A DNA stretch of 33,817 nt, taken from Verrucomicrobiales bacterium. Its GTDB lineage: Bacteria > Verrucomicrobiota > Verrucomicrobiia > Limisphaerales > UBA11320. The stretch's first letter is position 1. Each line of letters starts with the position of its first letter. A program made the position numbers and the translations under genes. Location of the stretch: NCBI GenBank assembly GCA_016793885.1, contig JAEUHE010000051.1, forward strand, positions 1-33,817. The letters run 5' to 3'. This document shows positions 14,932 through 22,943 of this stretch, one piece after another. The notes below the pieces were generated by a model. That model was not told where the DNA came from and searched no databases. It saw only the letters and a list, made by a program, of their open reading frames with translations.

Positions 14932-16419
14932 CTATTTTGCACCGATGCAATAAAGGTACTCATGGCCGCGGAGGAACAGGTTGTTCCCCACGATGGCCGG
15001 AGAGGCCTCGAACTTTTCCTCGAGCTTGTTCGTGGCCAGAACTTCGAATGTGTCGGCATCCTTGATCACCACCGTCGTTCCGTTTCTCCCGGCGAGATAC
15101 ACGCGTCCGCCGGCGGAAACGATCGAGGCATAGAACCCTGACGGCCCCTCCAACCGCTGCTCCGTGAACAACTCCTTGCCCGTCTTGGCATGGAAACAGG
15201 ACAGTACGGGATTGTTCCCCGACAAGAAATACAGGCGCTCGCCGACCAGAGCAGGCGACGGCACATAGGGCGTGCTTTTGGCGTGCCGCCAGGCAATGGC
15301 GTCCGAATCAGTCAGGTCGCCGGTGCGCCCCAGCTGAATCGCGAGCAACGAGTTGCCCCGAAATCCGCTGATGGCGTAGACCATCCCAAACCCGCTGACC
15401 GGCGTCGGGATCACATTGGCCGTCATGCCGCCGCATTCCCAAATCTGCTTGCCCGTAGATAAATCATAGCTCCGGATCCGCTGGGTGGCGGCCACGATCA
15501 CTTGCGCCTGGCCCTGGTGCTCGATGATCAGAGGCGTTGTCCAGGTGGTCTTCTCTTCGCGAGGATTCCGCCATAGCTCCTTCCCGGTCGTCTTGTCGAA
15601 GGCCGCGATAAAGTCCTCGCCCTCATGATCCCAATTGACCACGAGAGTGTTGCCATGGATCGCGGGCGAGTTTCCCTCGCCGAACCCATTGGCCGTTTTC
15701 AGCTTCCCCAAGTCCTTCTGCCATTTGAGATTTCCTTTCAAATCAAAGCAGTGCAACCCGCGGGAGCCCAACCAAGCGAAGACGAGCTGTCCGTCGGTGA
15801 CCGGCGAATGCGAGGCAAACCCATGATCGCGATGGTGACCTTCATGGGGAACTTCCTCTCGAAGCACCTGCTGCCATTGGATCTTTCCAGTGGCGGCATC
15901 CACTGCCAGCAGGGCGAATTGCTGGAATTCCGTGGGCTTCTCGCCGCGTCCGCCGAAGCCGCCTCCGGGGCCGCCACCTCCTCCCGGGCGCCGGCGACGC
16001 TGTCCCTCGGGAGGAACCGCGGGAGCATCCGGCGCGGGCTGTGCCTGTCCAAACACCGCCTGCGGGACAATGAGCTGGGCCGCCTTCTTCTCTTCAACAG
16101 GCGGCTCGATCTTCTTGCCCGTGGGGATGGCGGTTTGAATAAAGACCTGACCACCCCACACAATGGGGGTTCCCGCCCCAGCCCCCGGCAGCTTGACCTT
16201 CCACTTCACGTTCTCGGTTTCGCTCCAGCTGACCGGAGGATTCCCCTGCGGGGCAACCCCGTTGGCGAGCGGGCCGCGCCACTGCGGCCAATCCGAGGCA
16301 GCCGCCGGAACCAAACTGCTTCCTCCGCACCAGGCCAAACCAACCGCCAGAGCAACCAGACCACCGCGGAACCGCGGAGCCAGTCGAGCATTTCGTTCAA
16401 ACAGGGTATTCATGTTCAT
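14932..16419 (-). CDS. exported PQQ-like beta-propeller protein
   Basis: This 495-residue protein has a signal peptide (VALAVGLAWCGG...AAASDW). The mature N-terminus WPQWRGPLANGV is typical of the planctomycete/verrucomicrobial PQQ-like propeller family. Repeated blade motifs are visible, such as AFDKTTGKELWRNP, SYDLSTGKQIWEC and CFHAKTGKELFTE. A strongly Gly/Arg-rich low-complexity insert (GGGGGPGGGFGG region, about 139-157) interrupts blade one. No dehydrogenase active-site motif is evident, so it may be a structural or binding propeller and not a PQQ enzyme. The DUF1080 gene ends 45 bp upstream on the same strand, so both are probably in one operon. The two Met codons at 16419 and 16413 are alternative starts. 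Confidence 0.85.
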   Translation of the reverse strand: MNMNTLFERNARLAPRFRGGLVALAVGLAWCGGSSLVPAAASDWPQWRGPLANGVAPQGNPPVSWSETENVKWKVKLPGAGAGTPIVWGGQVFIQTAIPTGKKIEPPVEEKKAAQLIVPQAVFGQAQPAPDAPAVPPEGQRRRRPGGGGGPGGGFGGRGEKPTEFQQFALLAVDAATGKIQWQQVLREEVPHEGHHRDHGFASHSPVTDGQLVFAWLGSRGLHCFDLKGNLKWQKDLGKLKTANGFGEGNSPAIHGNTLVVNWDHEGEDFIAAFDKTTGKELWRNPREEKTTWTTPLIIEHQGQAQVIVAATQRIRSYDLSTGKQIWECGGMTANVIPTPVSGFGMVYAISGFRGNSLLAIQLGRTGDLTDSDAIAWRHAKSTPYVPSPALVGERLYFLSGNNPVLSCFHAKTGKELFTEQRLEGPSGFYASIVSAGGRVYLAGRNGTTVVIKDADTFEVLATNKLEEKFEASPAIVGNNLFLRGHEYLYCIGAK

Positions 16420-16464
16420 TTTGGGTTAAGGTGAGCCGTCAGCTAAGCCCAGGTGTCGGGACGA

Positions 16465-17265
16465 TCAGGGTTGATCGTACTGGCCTAGTGGGCGAATCCA
16501 AATGTTGCGAAAGCGAACCGGGTTTCCGTGCTCATAGAGCTCGATATACCCCTGGGGCGGGTGAGGCTTATCATAGTTTCCCAGGGCTTGATGCGGCGTG
16601 CCGCCATAGAGTTCGTGACGGTGATGCACCACCACCCCGTTATGCAGAACGGTGACGTAGGCTTTTTTGATCAGCTGCTTTTTATCGTCCCACCGGGGGG
16701 TCTCAAAGATGATGTCGTACGTCTGCCATTCGCCAGGCGGCCGCGAGGCGTTGACCAAGGGAGGTTGCTGGCCGTAGATGGCGGAGGCTTGGCCGTCGGG
16801 ATAGGTGGCGTTATTGTAGGAATCGAGCACCTGAATCTCGTATCGCCCGAAAATGTTCACTCCGTTATTGCCGCGCCCCTGCCCCTTGCCCGTCACCACC
16901 GACGGGGTGGCCCACTCGAGATGCAGCTGAAAATCACCGAACTCGTCCTTCGTGCGGATCTTCCCGGTCTTGGTGGTCTCCATGTACCCACCTTCTAGCT
17001 TCCACTTCACCTCGCCCTTGTCGCCCATCCATTTCGAAAAATCCTTCCCGTCGAACAGAACCACGGCGTCGGAGGGAACTCCAGCCAGTTCACTAAAGGT
17101 CTTGCCGGAAGTGATGACCTTGGGAAGCGGACGAGCCGGATCATGGACGCGCCACTTGCCGTTGGGCTGGAACGGGGTGTTGGTGTAACCCTCGGCGGCA
17201 ACCGCGGCTTCGGGTCGCGCGCCAATCAGCAGGGCAATCAAGAGAGTCAGAGCTTTGGATTTCAT
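16465..17265 (-). CDS. exported DUF1080 (3-keto-disaccharide hydrolase-like) protein
   Basis: This 266-residue protein has a signal peptide (KALTLLIALLIGARPEAAVA). The DUF1080 domain spans about 60-260. It has VVLFDGKDFSKWMG, WKLEGGYME, the jelly-roll strand GVNIFGRYEIQVLDSYNN and a closing GYIELYEHGNPVRFRNIWI. Members of this family have been linked to hydrolysis of 3-keto-glycosides and related sugars and are greatly expanded in Verrucomicrobia and Planctomycetes. The acidic residues in YEIQVLDSYNN are the likely catalytic or ligand region. The protein probably acts in the periplasm together with the PQQ-like propeller encoded directly downstream. The exact substrate is unknown. Confidence 0.88.
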   Translation of the reverse strand: MKSKALTLLIALLIGARPEAAVAAEGYTNTPFQPNGKWRVHDPARPLPKVITSGKTFSELAGVPSDAVVLFDGKDFSKWMGDKGEVKWKLEGGYMETTKTGKIRTKDEFGDFQLHLEWATPSVVTGKGQGRGNNGVNIFGRYEIQVLDSYNNATYPDGQASAIYGQQPPLVNASRPPGEWQTYDIIFETPRWDDKKQLIKKAYVTVLHNGVVVHHRHELYGGTPHQALGNYDKPHPPQGYIELYEHGNPVRFRNIWIRPLGQYDQP

Positions 17266-17433
17266 CGGTGTTTCAGTATTACAAAAGCGGCTCCGGCGTC
17301 AGTGTCAAGCGGCCGGGGCTGTTGTTTCCCATGGATAGAGGGTCCGGCGAAAAACCACAAGGGGAACCTTCATGGCTGCAAAAAACCGTTGCTGCCTCTG
17401 CCAGAACACGCCATGGTCCCTGTCGTACTTACA

Positions 17434-17745
17434 ATGCCCATTCACACTAAATCTTCTGGGGACGGCGTGGAGCTCTCTCTCACCGGACGTGTCGACGGAG
17501 CGATGGCCAATGAGTTGGAAGTCGCGATCATCGAAGCGATTCGTGGGGGGGCAAAGTGCCTGTCGATCAATCTGGCTCAAGCAAGCTTCATTTGTTCCGC
17601 GGGATTGCGTGTCCTGTTGCAATACTGGCGCCAAATGAAGACGGCCGGCAAACAATTGGTGGTCACTGAGCCCTCGCCCGAGGTGGATTCGATCCTCGCG
17701 ATGACCGGTTTCCGCGATAAGATGGTCGAGGGCACCAAACCCTGA
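17434..17745 (+). CDS. STAS-domain anti-sigma factor antagonist (RsbV/SpoIIAA type)
   Basis: This 103-residue single STAS domain contains LSLTGRVDGAMANELE, then SINLAQASFICSAGLRVLL with the phosphorylatable serine at position 55, and a closing TEPSPEVDSILAMTGFRD. In partner switching an anti-sigma kinase phosphorylates that serine, and a PP2C phosphatase reverses it. The ATG at 17434 gives the usual STAS start (MPIHTKSS); an in-frame ATG at 17413 would add seven residues. A good AAGGGG site upstream leads into another frame and not this one. An RsbW-type kinase gene follows 55 bp later, which supports the assignment. Confidence 0.85.
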   Translation: MPIHTKSSGDGVELSLTGRVDGAMANELEVAIIEAIRGGAKCLSINLAQASFICSAGLRVLLQYWRQMKTAGKQLVVTEPSPEVDSILAMTGFRDKMVEGTKP

Positions 17746-17800
17746 CCGCCCGCCAACCCCGCTGCGCTACCGTCAGCCCGCCTCCGGCGGCTTACGACCC

Positions 17801-18217
17801 ATGACGTTGGTCTCGGAATATCGGCTTCGCAACGACCCGACGGAATGCCAGAAGCTGCCGGAATGGATCGAGGCCTTCACGGAGCAAGCCAAGCTTTCCT
17901 CCACGGCGAGAAATGCCTTCGACCTGGCGCTGGTAGAGTGGCTGGCTAACATCCTCGCCTACGCTTACGACGATTCATCGGAACACTCCATCACACTGAG
18001 GCTCTTCGCCGGCCCCGGACAGGCCCGGGCTGAGATTCGGGACGATGGACGCGAGTTCAATCCGCTCAGCCTTCCCACCCCCGATGTCCATGTCCCGCTG
18101 GAAGACCGGCCCATCGGCGGCCTCGGCATCCACATGATCCGGCAGCTCATGGACTCCGTGGAGTATCGTCGCGATGCCGGACACAACATCCTTACCCTCA
18201 CGCGACGATCCGACTAG
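17801..18217 (+). CDS. RsbW/SpoIIAB-like anti-sigma factor serine kinase
   Basis: This 138-residue GHKL-type ATPase domain contains the N-box LALVEWLANILAYAY (E46, N50). Its G1 box is IRDDGREFNP (D81, G83) and its G2 box is PIGGLGIHMIRQLMDSVEY (G106-G109 region). These match HATPase_c_2 proteins of the RsbW group, which bind a sigma factor or another partner and phosphorylate STAS antagonists. No histidine-kinase dimerisation domain is present. The gene directly follows the STAS gene. No sigma factor is encoded nearby, so the controlled output may lie elsewhere or may not be a sigma factor. Confidence 0.87.
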   Translation: MTLVSEYRLRNDPTECQKLPEWIEAFTEQAKLSSTARNAFDLALVEWLANILAYAYDDSSEHSITLRLFAGPGQARAEIRDDGREFNPLSLPTPDVHVPLEDRPIGGLGIHMIRQLMDSVEYRRDAGHNILTLTRRSD

Positions 18218-18249
18218 TACCAAGAGCAGTTCCAGAGAAACCCAAGACG

Positions 18250-18285
18250 GTGGTTTTAACCACGGATTTCTCGGATGACTCGGAT
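18250..18285. repeat. palindrome plus 9-bp period CGGAT repeat
   Basis: GTGGTT-TT-AACCAC (18250-18263) forms a short palindrome. Beginning at its last base, CGGAT recurs at 18263, 18272 and 18281 with an exact 9-bp period. It lies in the spacer between two converging genes (18218-18332). ACCACGGAT words of this kind occur dispersed in many bacterial genomes, from memory. No protein gene is seen in the spacer. Confidence 0.5.
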
Positions 18286-18332
18286 GGAAGAGAGTAAGAG
18301 AGTTTCACTTCCGCCACCACCTCACCACCCTC

Positions 18333-21300
18333 TCACCAACTCCGCACCCGATAGAACTGGCGCGGGGCCTCCTTCGTCTCCCGGTCCACTAGCGTGAATG
18401 GCGCCGCGAATCGTAACGCCTGATTGGTATACCACGGAACCCAGGTGAACAGGTCAGAACTCCGTTCCGCAACATAGGGCGCATCGGCGACTCCCTGGAT
18501 CTGGTTAGGGAGCGACGCCCGCGGCTCCAGGAGGTGGAAGCCAGACTGCACAGCTACCGTCCATCGATCGCTCGTCACCACCCCGACACGATTGGATATC
18601 TGCACCCAGTAAGCACCGGCATCGGAAGGTTGAAGCCCTTCAAGAACCAAGGTCGGCCGATTCTCCCCCGCAAGTGCACCCGCGCTATTGAACCATTGAT
18701 AGTTCAAAGGCTCATCCCCCTCAGCGCTCCCCACCAGGGCCACCTCTCCCCCCGCATAGCCCTGGAGCTGAAGCGCGGCACTTAAAAGCCGAGGAGGAAA
18801 CTGAAGCTGCGACAGCACCGTCTCGGTCGATACACTGGCGAGGCCGGCCGTGACCCTGACTCGGTACTTTCCAAGGGATGTCAGACTCAGGGATTCCAAG
18901 ACCAAGGATTCATTGGTCTGCTGAGCCAGATCCCGCCCTTCAAACTGCCATTGGTAGTCGAATGGACCGGTGCCCAGCACCTCCGCGCGAAGCAGCACAC
19001 GCCCGCCGGCCACCAGAGGGAGGCCCGGCTCCACGATCCGAACCTGCGGATCTACCGGAGGTCGGGACGTCTGGCGCCGAGCGATAAGACCACTGCGGAG
19101 CGGTATCCACAATTCCTCCCGGTCGACGCCACCCAGCGCAACCGGAATATCCAAGCCACCCAACTCCGTCACCTCGCGCCAGCCTTCCCCGTCAAACTCG
19201 AAAATCCCACCGGCCTCGGTTGCCTTGCGCCCGACCACAAACAAACGATCCAGTCTCCCGCCCCAGACGCCAACCGGATCGGTCAAAGGCAGGACCGTTT
19301 CGAGGGGATCCGGAATCACCGTCCCCGCCCGCGCGCCTGACAGCTGGGCAGAGGCATTCCAGAGGCGTGTCTCTCCGCTGGCGGCATCCGTGCCCAACAC
19401 CAAAACGTGGCTTTGCTGCCCACTCACGAAGGCCAGGAGTCTCTGCCCCAGAAACTGGGAAGGAGCCTTCAAAGCTTCCGCCCAGCGCACTCCATCCCAC
19501 TTCCAGAGAGACTGGCTGGTCACGGCAAATCCGTGCTGTTCATCCAAAACCTGGAGATCCACCAACGGAGGTTGGCTTCCATTGACGAGAACCGTCCAGT
19601 TGGGTCCTTGACGACGAAGCAGTTGCCCGTTCGCCAACAGCAGGTGCAGCGACCGGCGGTTGCCCGCTATGCCTCGAGCGGACTGAAGGTTGACACCGAC
19701 AGGAAGCGAGTTCGTGACCCAGGTCGCCCCCCGGTCAAGCGAGCTCAACAAAAGGCCCACGGAAGTCTGGCCATCCGCTCGATCCAACCAGACGTTCAGG
19801 TCCGATTCATCCGCACCGTGGACCAACACTCCACGAAAACGGGGCACCCGGAGGACCAGTTCCCATCCGGTGGAAGCCGATCGAAACAGCCGAGCCTCCG
19901 GCACGTCCGGGGTTCCGGCCTGATGGGTGTTCACCCAGAGATAGGCTTCGGAGGCAGACCGCGCCCAAAGTGGGCCGGCTGCCGCGCCATCGACGATGTT
20001 CCTTATCGATTCGAGCGACCAAGCGGCCGGATACCGGATTCCCACCTGCGCCACACGATTGGTCAAATCCCCCAGGGGAGTTCTGATGCGCACGGTGTAC
20101 AATCCCGCATCCGAGGCTTGGAAGCTTCCGAGGGAGAGAATGCTGCCGGTTGCGTTGGGAATGGGATTCGTCTCGTTGAGGAACCACTGGAAGGTGGGCG
20201 TCGGCACCGGACTATTCGTCACCCCCGCGTCCAACACCAAAGGTTGATTGAGTTCCTGCAGCGCCAGCTGCGGCGGCGTGGATGGCAGCGTAGGCAGCTG
20301 GATCAGACTGAATTTCAGAGAGATCACTCCCCCCTGCCCTTGGACGCTATCGGCCATCAGATCGTAAACCGCCCCCTCGGTTTCGTTGGTGTACAGGATC
20401 AATCCGTCCTGAGAGCAGGCCAGCAAACGAGCGCGGGCGGAGACATAGGCAAAAAGTCCGGTCAAGGCTGGCACCGCGCTGTCGCGGCTGTCGACGACCA
20501 ACACGCCTTTTTTCTCCACCACGATATTGGTCAGCCATCGGGTCGCTCCCCCAAACCAATTGCAGGTTCGTGGATCGCTGGAGGACCACGTGCTGGCCTC
20601 GTTGTTAAGAATCTGATCGGCGCTCACCCCGGGACGAACCACGATGGTTCCCGCGCTGGTGGAAACATCGGCCAGCTGGGGCGGGGCCGAGGGGACTTGC
20701 TCATCCGGACTCACCCGGTTGAAATAACGCTTATCCACGGACACCACATCGCTCGCGCTGCCAATCTCGATGACCGCTCGAGCGCTATCCACAAAGACCG
20801 GGCTTCCCTGGGCTTGCACTCGGACAAAGTAAGTGCCGACATGTTGGGGTTGCACATTGGGAAGGCTGAGAACGCGGTCCGTCTCGCCCGGCAAGGGCTT
20901 ACCCAGGAAATACCACTGGTAGGTGAGTCCCTGTCCCTCCGCCACCACCACCAGGTTGGTCGATCTTCCCGCTGGTCCGGAGCCGCTCAGAGGTGAAGAC
21001 ACGATGACCGGCAGCGGTGTGGGATCCGCTTGCTCGACGATCGCGGTAATCAGGACCTCCCCGTTGTCACCATCGAAGCCATCGACCGCGATCCAATACT
21101 CAACGCCGGGAACCGACTTGAACGTCAAGCGGCTGGTGAGGACGCCAGGAGCATCCTCGCTGCTGGCCACCGCCACCAAATTGCTGGGACTATCCCCGGT
21201 GTAAACCCCCAGCATGGTGTCAAAGTCGCTGCCAGTGGTGCCCAACGTCACCCATGCGCTGGAAGTGGCCCGCCAACGATACCACCCTGAGCCGCCACCC

Positions 21301-22832
21301 GCTGCGCCGGCATGAGCCGGCTCGCCTGGCTCCCGAGTAAATCCAGCTGTGGAGCCTCGGAAGATCGTGCACCCGATCGGAAGGTCCAGAGTGGGGGCCG
21401 ACTCCAGTGCGTCCGAAGGATTGGCGCGTGGCTGCTCCACCGTGACGAACACCGGATCGGATACCACGCTACCCGCAGCGTTCTTGATCGCCACCCAGTA
21501 AGGACCAGCGACATCCTGCTGAACGAAGATCGGTCCCAGCGTCGCCTGCGTGGCGCCCGGCATGGCGGTTCCGTTGTGATACCATTGATAGCTGAGCTGC
21601 GGGCTGCCTCCCGCCTGAACTGCCAGGGTCAACTCCTCGAAGAGTGCGACGCGTTGGTTCTGCGGCGGGGTGATGATGAAGGGGGGCGTTTCGATCCTGA
21701 CCTCTACCGGATCCGTCACGACCAAACCGGCGAAGTTGCATACCACCAACTCGTAAATCCCAGCCTGATCGCCAGCCACCTGCGGAATCTCCAGCGTGTT
21801 CGAGTCGGGGCCGAGAACGCCCGGATCTCCGAACAAGTCGATCCCGTTGCGACGCCAACCGAAGTAGAGCGGCTCGCTACCCGTCACCGCAGCGCGCAGT
21901 GTGACTCGATTGCTCAAGCCAACGATCTGAGTCTCGGGCGACAGCAGAATCCGAGGCGGCGAGAGCACTCGCAGACGAAACGGTGGGCTCCACTCCCGAC
22001 CGGCAGCATTGCTAACACTGGCGGTGTACGTTCCCTCGTCCTCCGGTCGCACTGCGGCGAAATCCAATCCCAGCCCCGTGGCACCGGCCAGCGGCTCGCC
22101 GTTGCGATACCACTGATAGCTGAGCGGATGCGTGCCCTCAGCGTGCACGACGAAGGAAACCGACCTACCCTCCGCTACAGTCTGGTTCCGCGACAGAGAA
22201 ACCCAACGTGGCGGCGTCAGCACCGTGAGGCGAGCCTCGACCGACACCTCGCTGCCCACGTCGTTGCTCACTCGGACGGAGAAGCTGGCGGAATCCTGGG
22301 CCTGCAGATTCTCGAGGCGGAGTCGAACGTCCGTCTCCCCGTCCAGCTCCTTCCCATTTCGAAACCATTGATAGCGCAGAGGAGCCGTGCCTGATGCCGC
22401 CAATTCAAAGGTGACTCCACTGCCTTGCGTGACCACTTGGCTCACCGGCTGGCGGACCACCATGGGCTTTTGAAGCACCGAGACCAGGGCGTCGGGGCTC
22501 ACCACCTCTCCCAGCACATTGTAAACCCGGACGGAGTAGCGTCCCGCCTGCTGAATTCCCACGGCCGGCAAACGGAGGATTGAAGTGGTAGCGCCGCCCA
22601 GAATCCGGCCCTCCCGCTGCCATTGAAACTGAAGCTCCGCGCCCGTCGCAACGACTTCCAACACGAGTTCCCCCCCTTGCAGGAGGGCCTGGTCACGAGG
22701 GGCCTCGAGGATCAGCGGAACGTCCTCGAGCGGCGCAGGCTGAGAACTCGAAGCCCCATCCTGGGCGTTCGAAAAGAAGCCTGTACCAATCCCTACCCCC
22801 AAGAGTCCAAGAAGCAGCGCACTTCTCAGCAT
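18333..22832 (-). CDS. giant secreted Ig-repeat / propeller exoprotein
   Basis: This protein of about 1,499 residues is predicted to be exported. The ATG at 22832 gives a clean signal peptide (LRSALLLGLLGVGIGTGFFS); the frame is open to another ATG at 22940, which would add 36 arginine-rich residues. I count nine Ig-like domains, each with an [YF]QW[YFQ] core and a G-x-Y-x-V strand. They are arranged as five in a row, a PPC-like domain (YRWRATSSAWVTLGT...FDTMLGVYTGD), one Ig, a second PPC-like region, one Ig, a propeller-like stretch of roughly 300 residues, and two Ig. The C-terminus (VAERSSDLFTWVPW ... RQFYRVRSW) is a type frequent in verrucomicrobial exoproteins. It is probably a surface adhesion or scaffold protein; I see no enzyme motif. 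Confidence 0.87.
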   Translation of the reverse strand: MLRSALLLGLLGVGIGTGFFSNAQDGASSSQPAPLEDVPLILEAPRDQALLQGGELVLEVVATGAELQFQWQREGRILGGATTSILRLPAVGIQQAGRYSVRVYNVLGEVVSPDALVSVLQKPMVVRQPVSQVVTQGSGVTFELAASGTAPLRYQWFRNGKELDGETDVRLRLENLQAQDSASFSVRVSNDVGSEVSVEARLTVLTPPRWVSLSRNQTVAEGRSVSFVVHAEGTHPLSYQWYRNGEPLAGATGLGLDFAAVRPEDEGTYTASVSNAAGREWSPPFRLRVLSPPRILLSPETQIVGLSNRVTLRAAVTGSEPLYFGWRRNGIDLFGDPGVLGPDSNTLEIPQVAGDQAGIYELVVCNFAGLVVTDPVEVRIETPPFIITPPQNQRVALFEELTLAVQAGGSPQLSYQWYHNGTAMPGATQATLGPIFVQQDVAGPYWVAIKNAAGSVVSDPVFVTVEQPRANPSDALESAPTLDLPIGCTIFRGSTAGFTREPGEPAHAGAAGGGSGWYRWRATSSAWVTLGTTGSDFDTMLGVYTGDSPSNLVAVASSEDAPGVLTSRLTFKSVPGVEYWIAVDGFDGDNGEVLITAIVEQADPTPLPVIVSSPLSGSGPAGRSTNLVVVAEGQGLTYQWYFLGKPLPGETDRVLSLPNVQPQHVGTYFVRVQAQGSPVFVDSARAVIEIGSASDVVSVDKRYFNRVSPDEQVPSAPPQLADVSTSAGTIVVRPGVSADQILNNEASTWSSSDPRTCNWFGGATRWLTNIVVEKKGVLVVDSRDSAVPALTGLFAYVSARARLLACSQDGLILYTNETEGAVYDLMADSVQGQGGVISLKFSLIQLPTLPSTPPQLALQELNQPLVLDAGVTNSPVPTPTFQWFLNETNPIPNATGSILSLGSFQASDAGLYTVRIRTPLGDLTNRVAQVGIRYPAAWSLESIRNIVDGAAAGPLWARSASEAYLWVNTHQAGTPDVPEARLFRSASTGWELVLRVPRFRGVLVHGADESDLNVWLDRADGQTSVGLLLSSLDRGATWVTNSLPVGVNLQSARGIAGNRRSLHLLLANGQLLRRQGPNWTVLVNGSQPPLVDLQVLDEQHGFAVTSQSLWKWDGVRWAEALKAPSQFLGQRLLAFVSGQQSHVLVLGTDAASGETRLWNASAQLSGARAGTVIPDPLETVLPLTDPVGVWGGRLDRLFVVGRKATEAGGIFEFDGEGWREVTELGGLDIPVALGGVDREELWIPLRSGLIARRQTSRPPVDPQVRIVEPGLPLVAGGRVLLRAEVLGTGPFDYQWQFEGRDLAQQTNESLVLESLSLTSLGKYRVRVTAGLASVSTETVLSQLQFPPRLLSAALQLQGYAGGEVALVGSAEGDEPLNYQWFNSAGALAGENRPTLVLEGLQPSDAGAYWVQISNRVGVVTSDRWTVAVQSGFHLLEPRASLPNQIQGVADAPYVAERSSDLFTWVPWYTNQALRFAAPFTLVDRETKEAPRQFYRVRSW

Positions 22833-22943
22833 CGAAGGAAGTCCATACTTCCGGTGAGGGTTCAGGGAACAACGGTCGGTGTCGCCTTCTGAGGTGCGAC
22901 CTTGCCTCCGCGCTGAGAGGCAAGTGAGCCGGATTTTCATACG

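Noticed and set aside
17372..17638. Frame led by a good AAGGGG site and ATG in front of the STAS gene
   Set aside because: It overlaps the STAS domain in another frame and its product shows no family features. A frameshift is possible but the STAS domain is complete without it.
19407..20996. Long open frame on the plus strand opposite the Ig exoprotein
   Set aside because: The minus-strand frame encodes clear Ig repeats throughout; the opposite product is Arg/His/Gln-rich without repeats or motifs.
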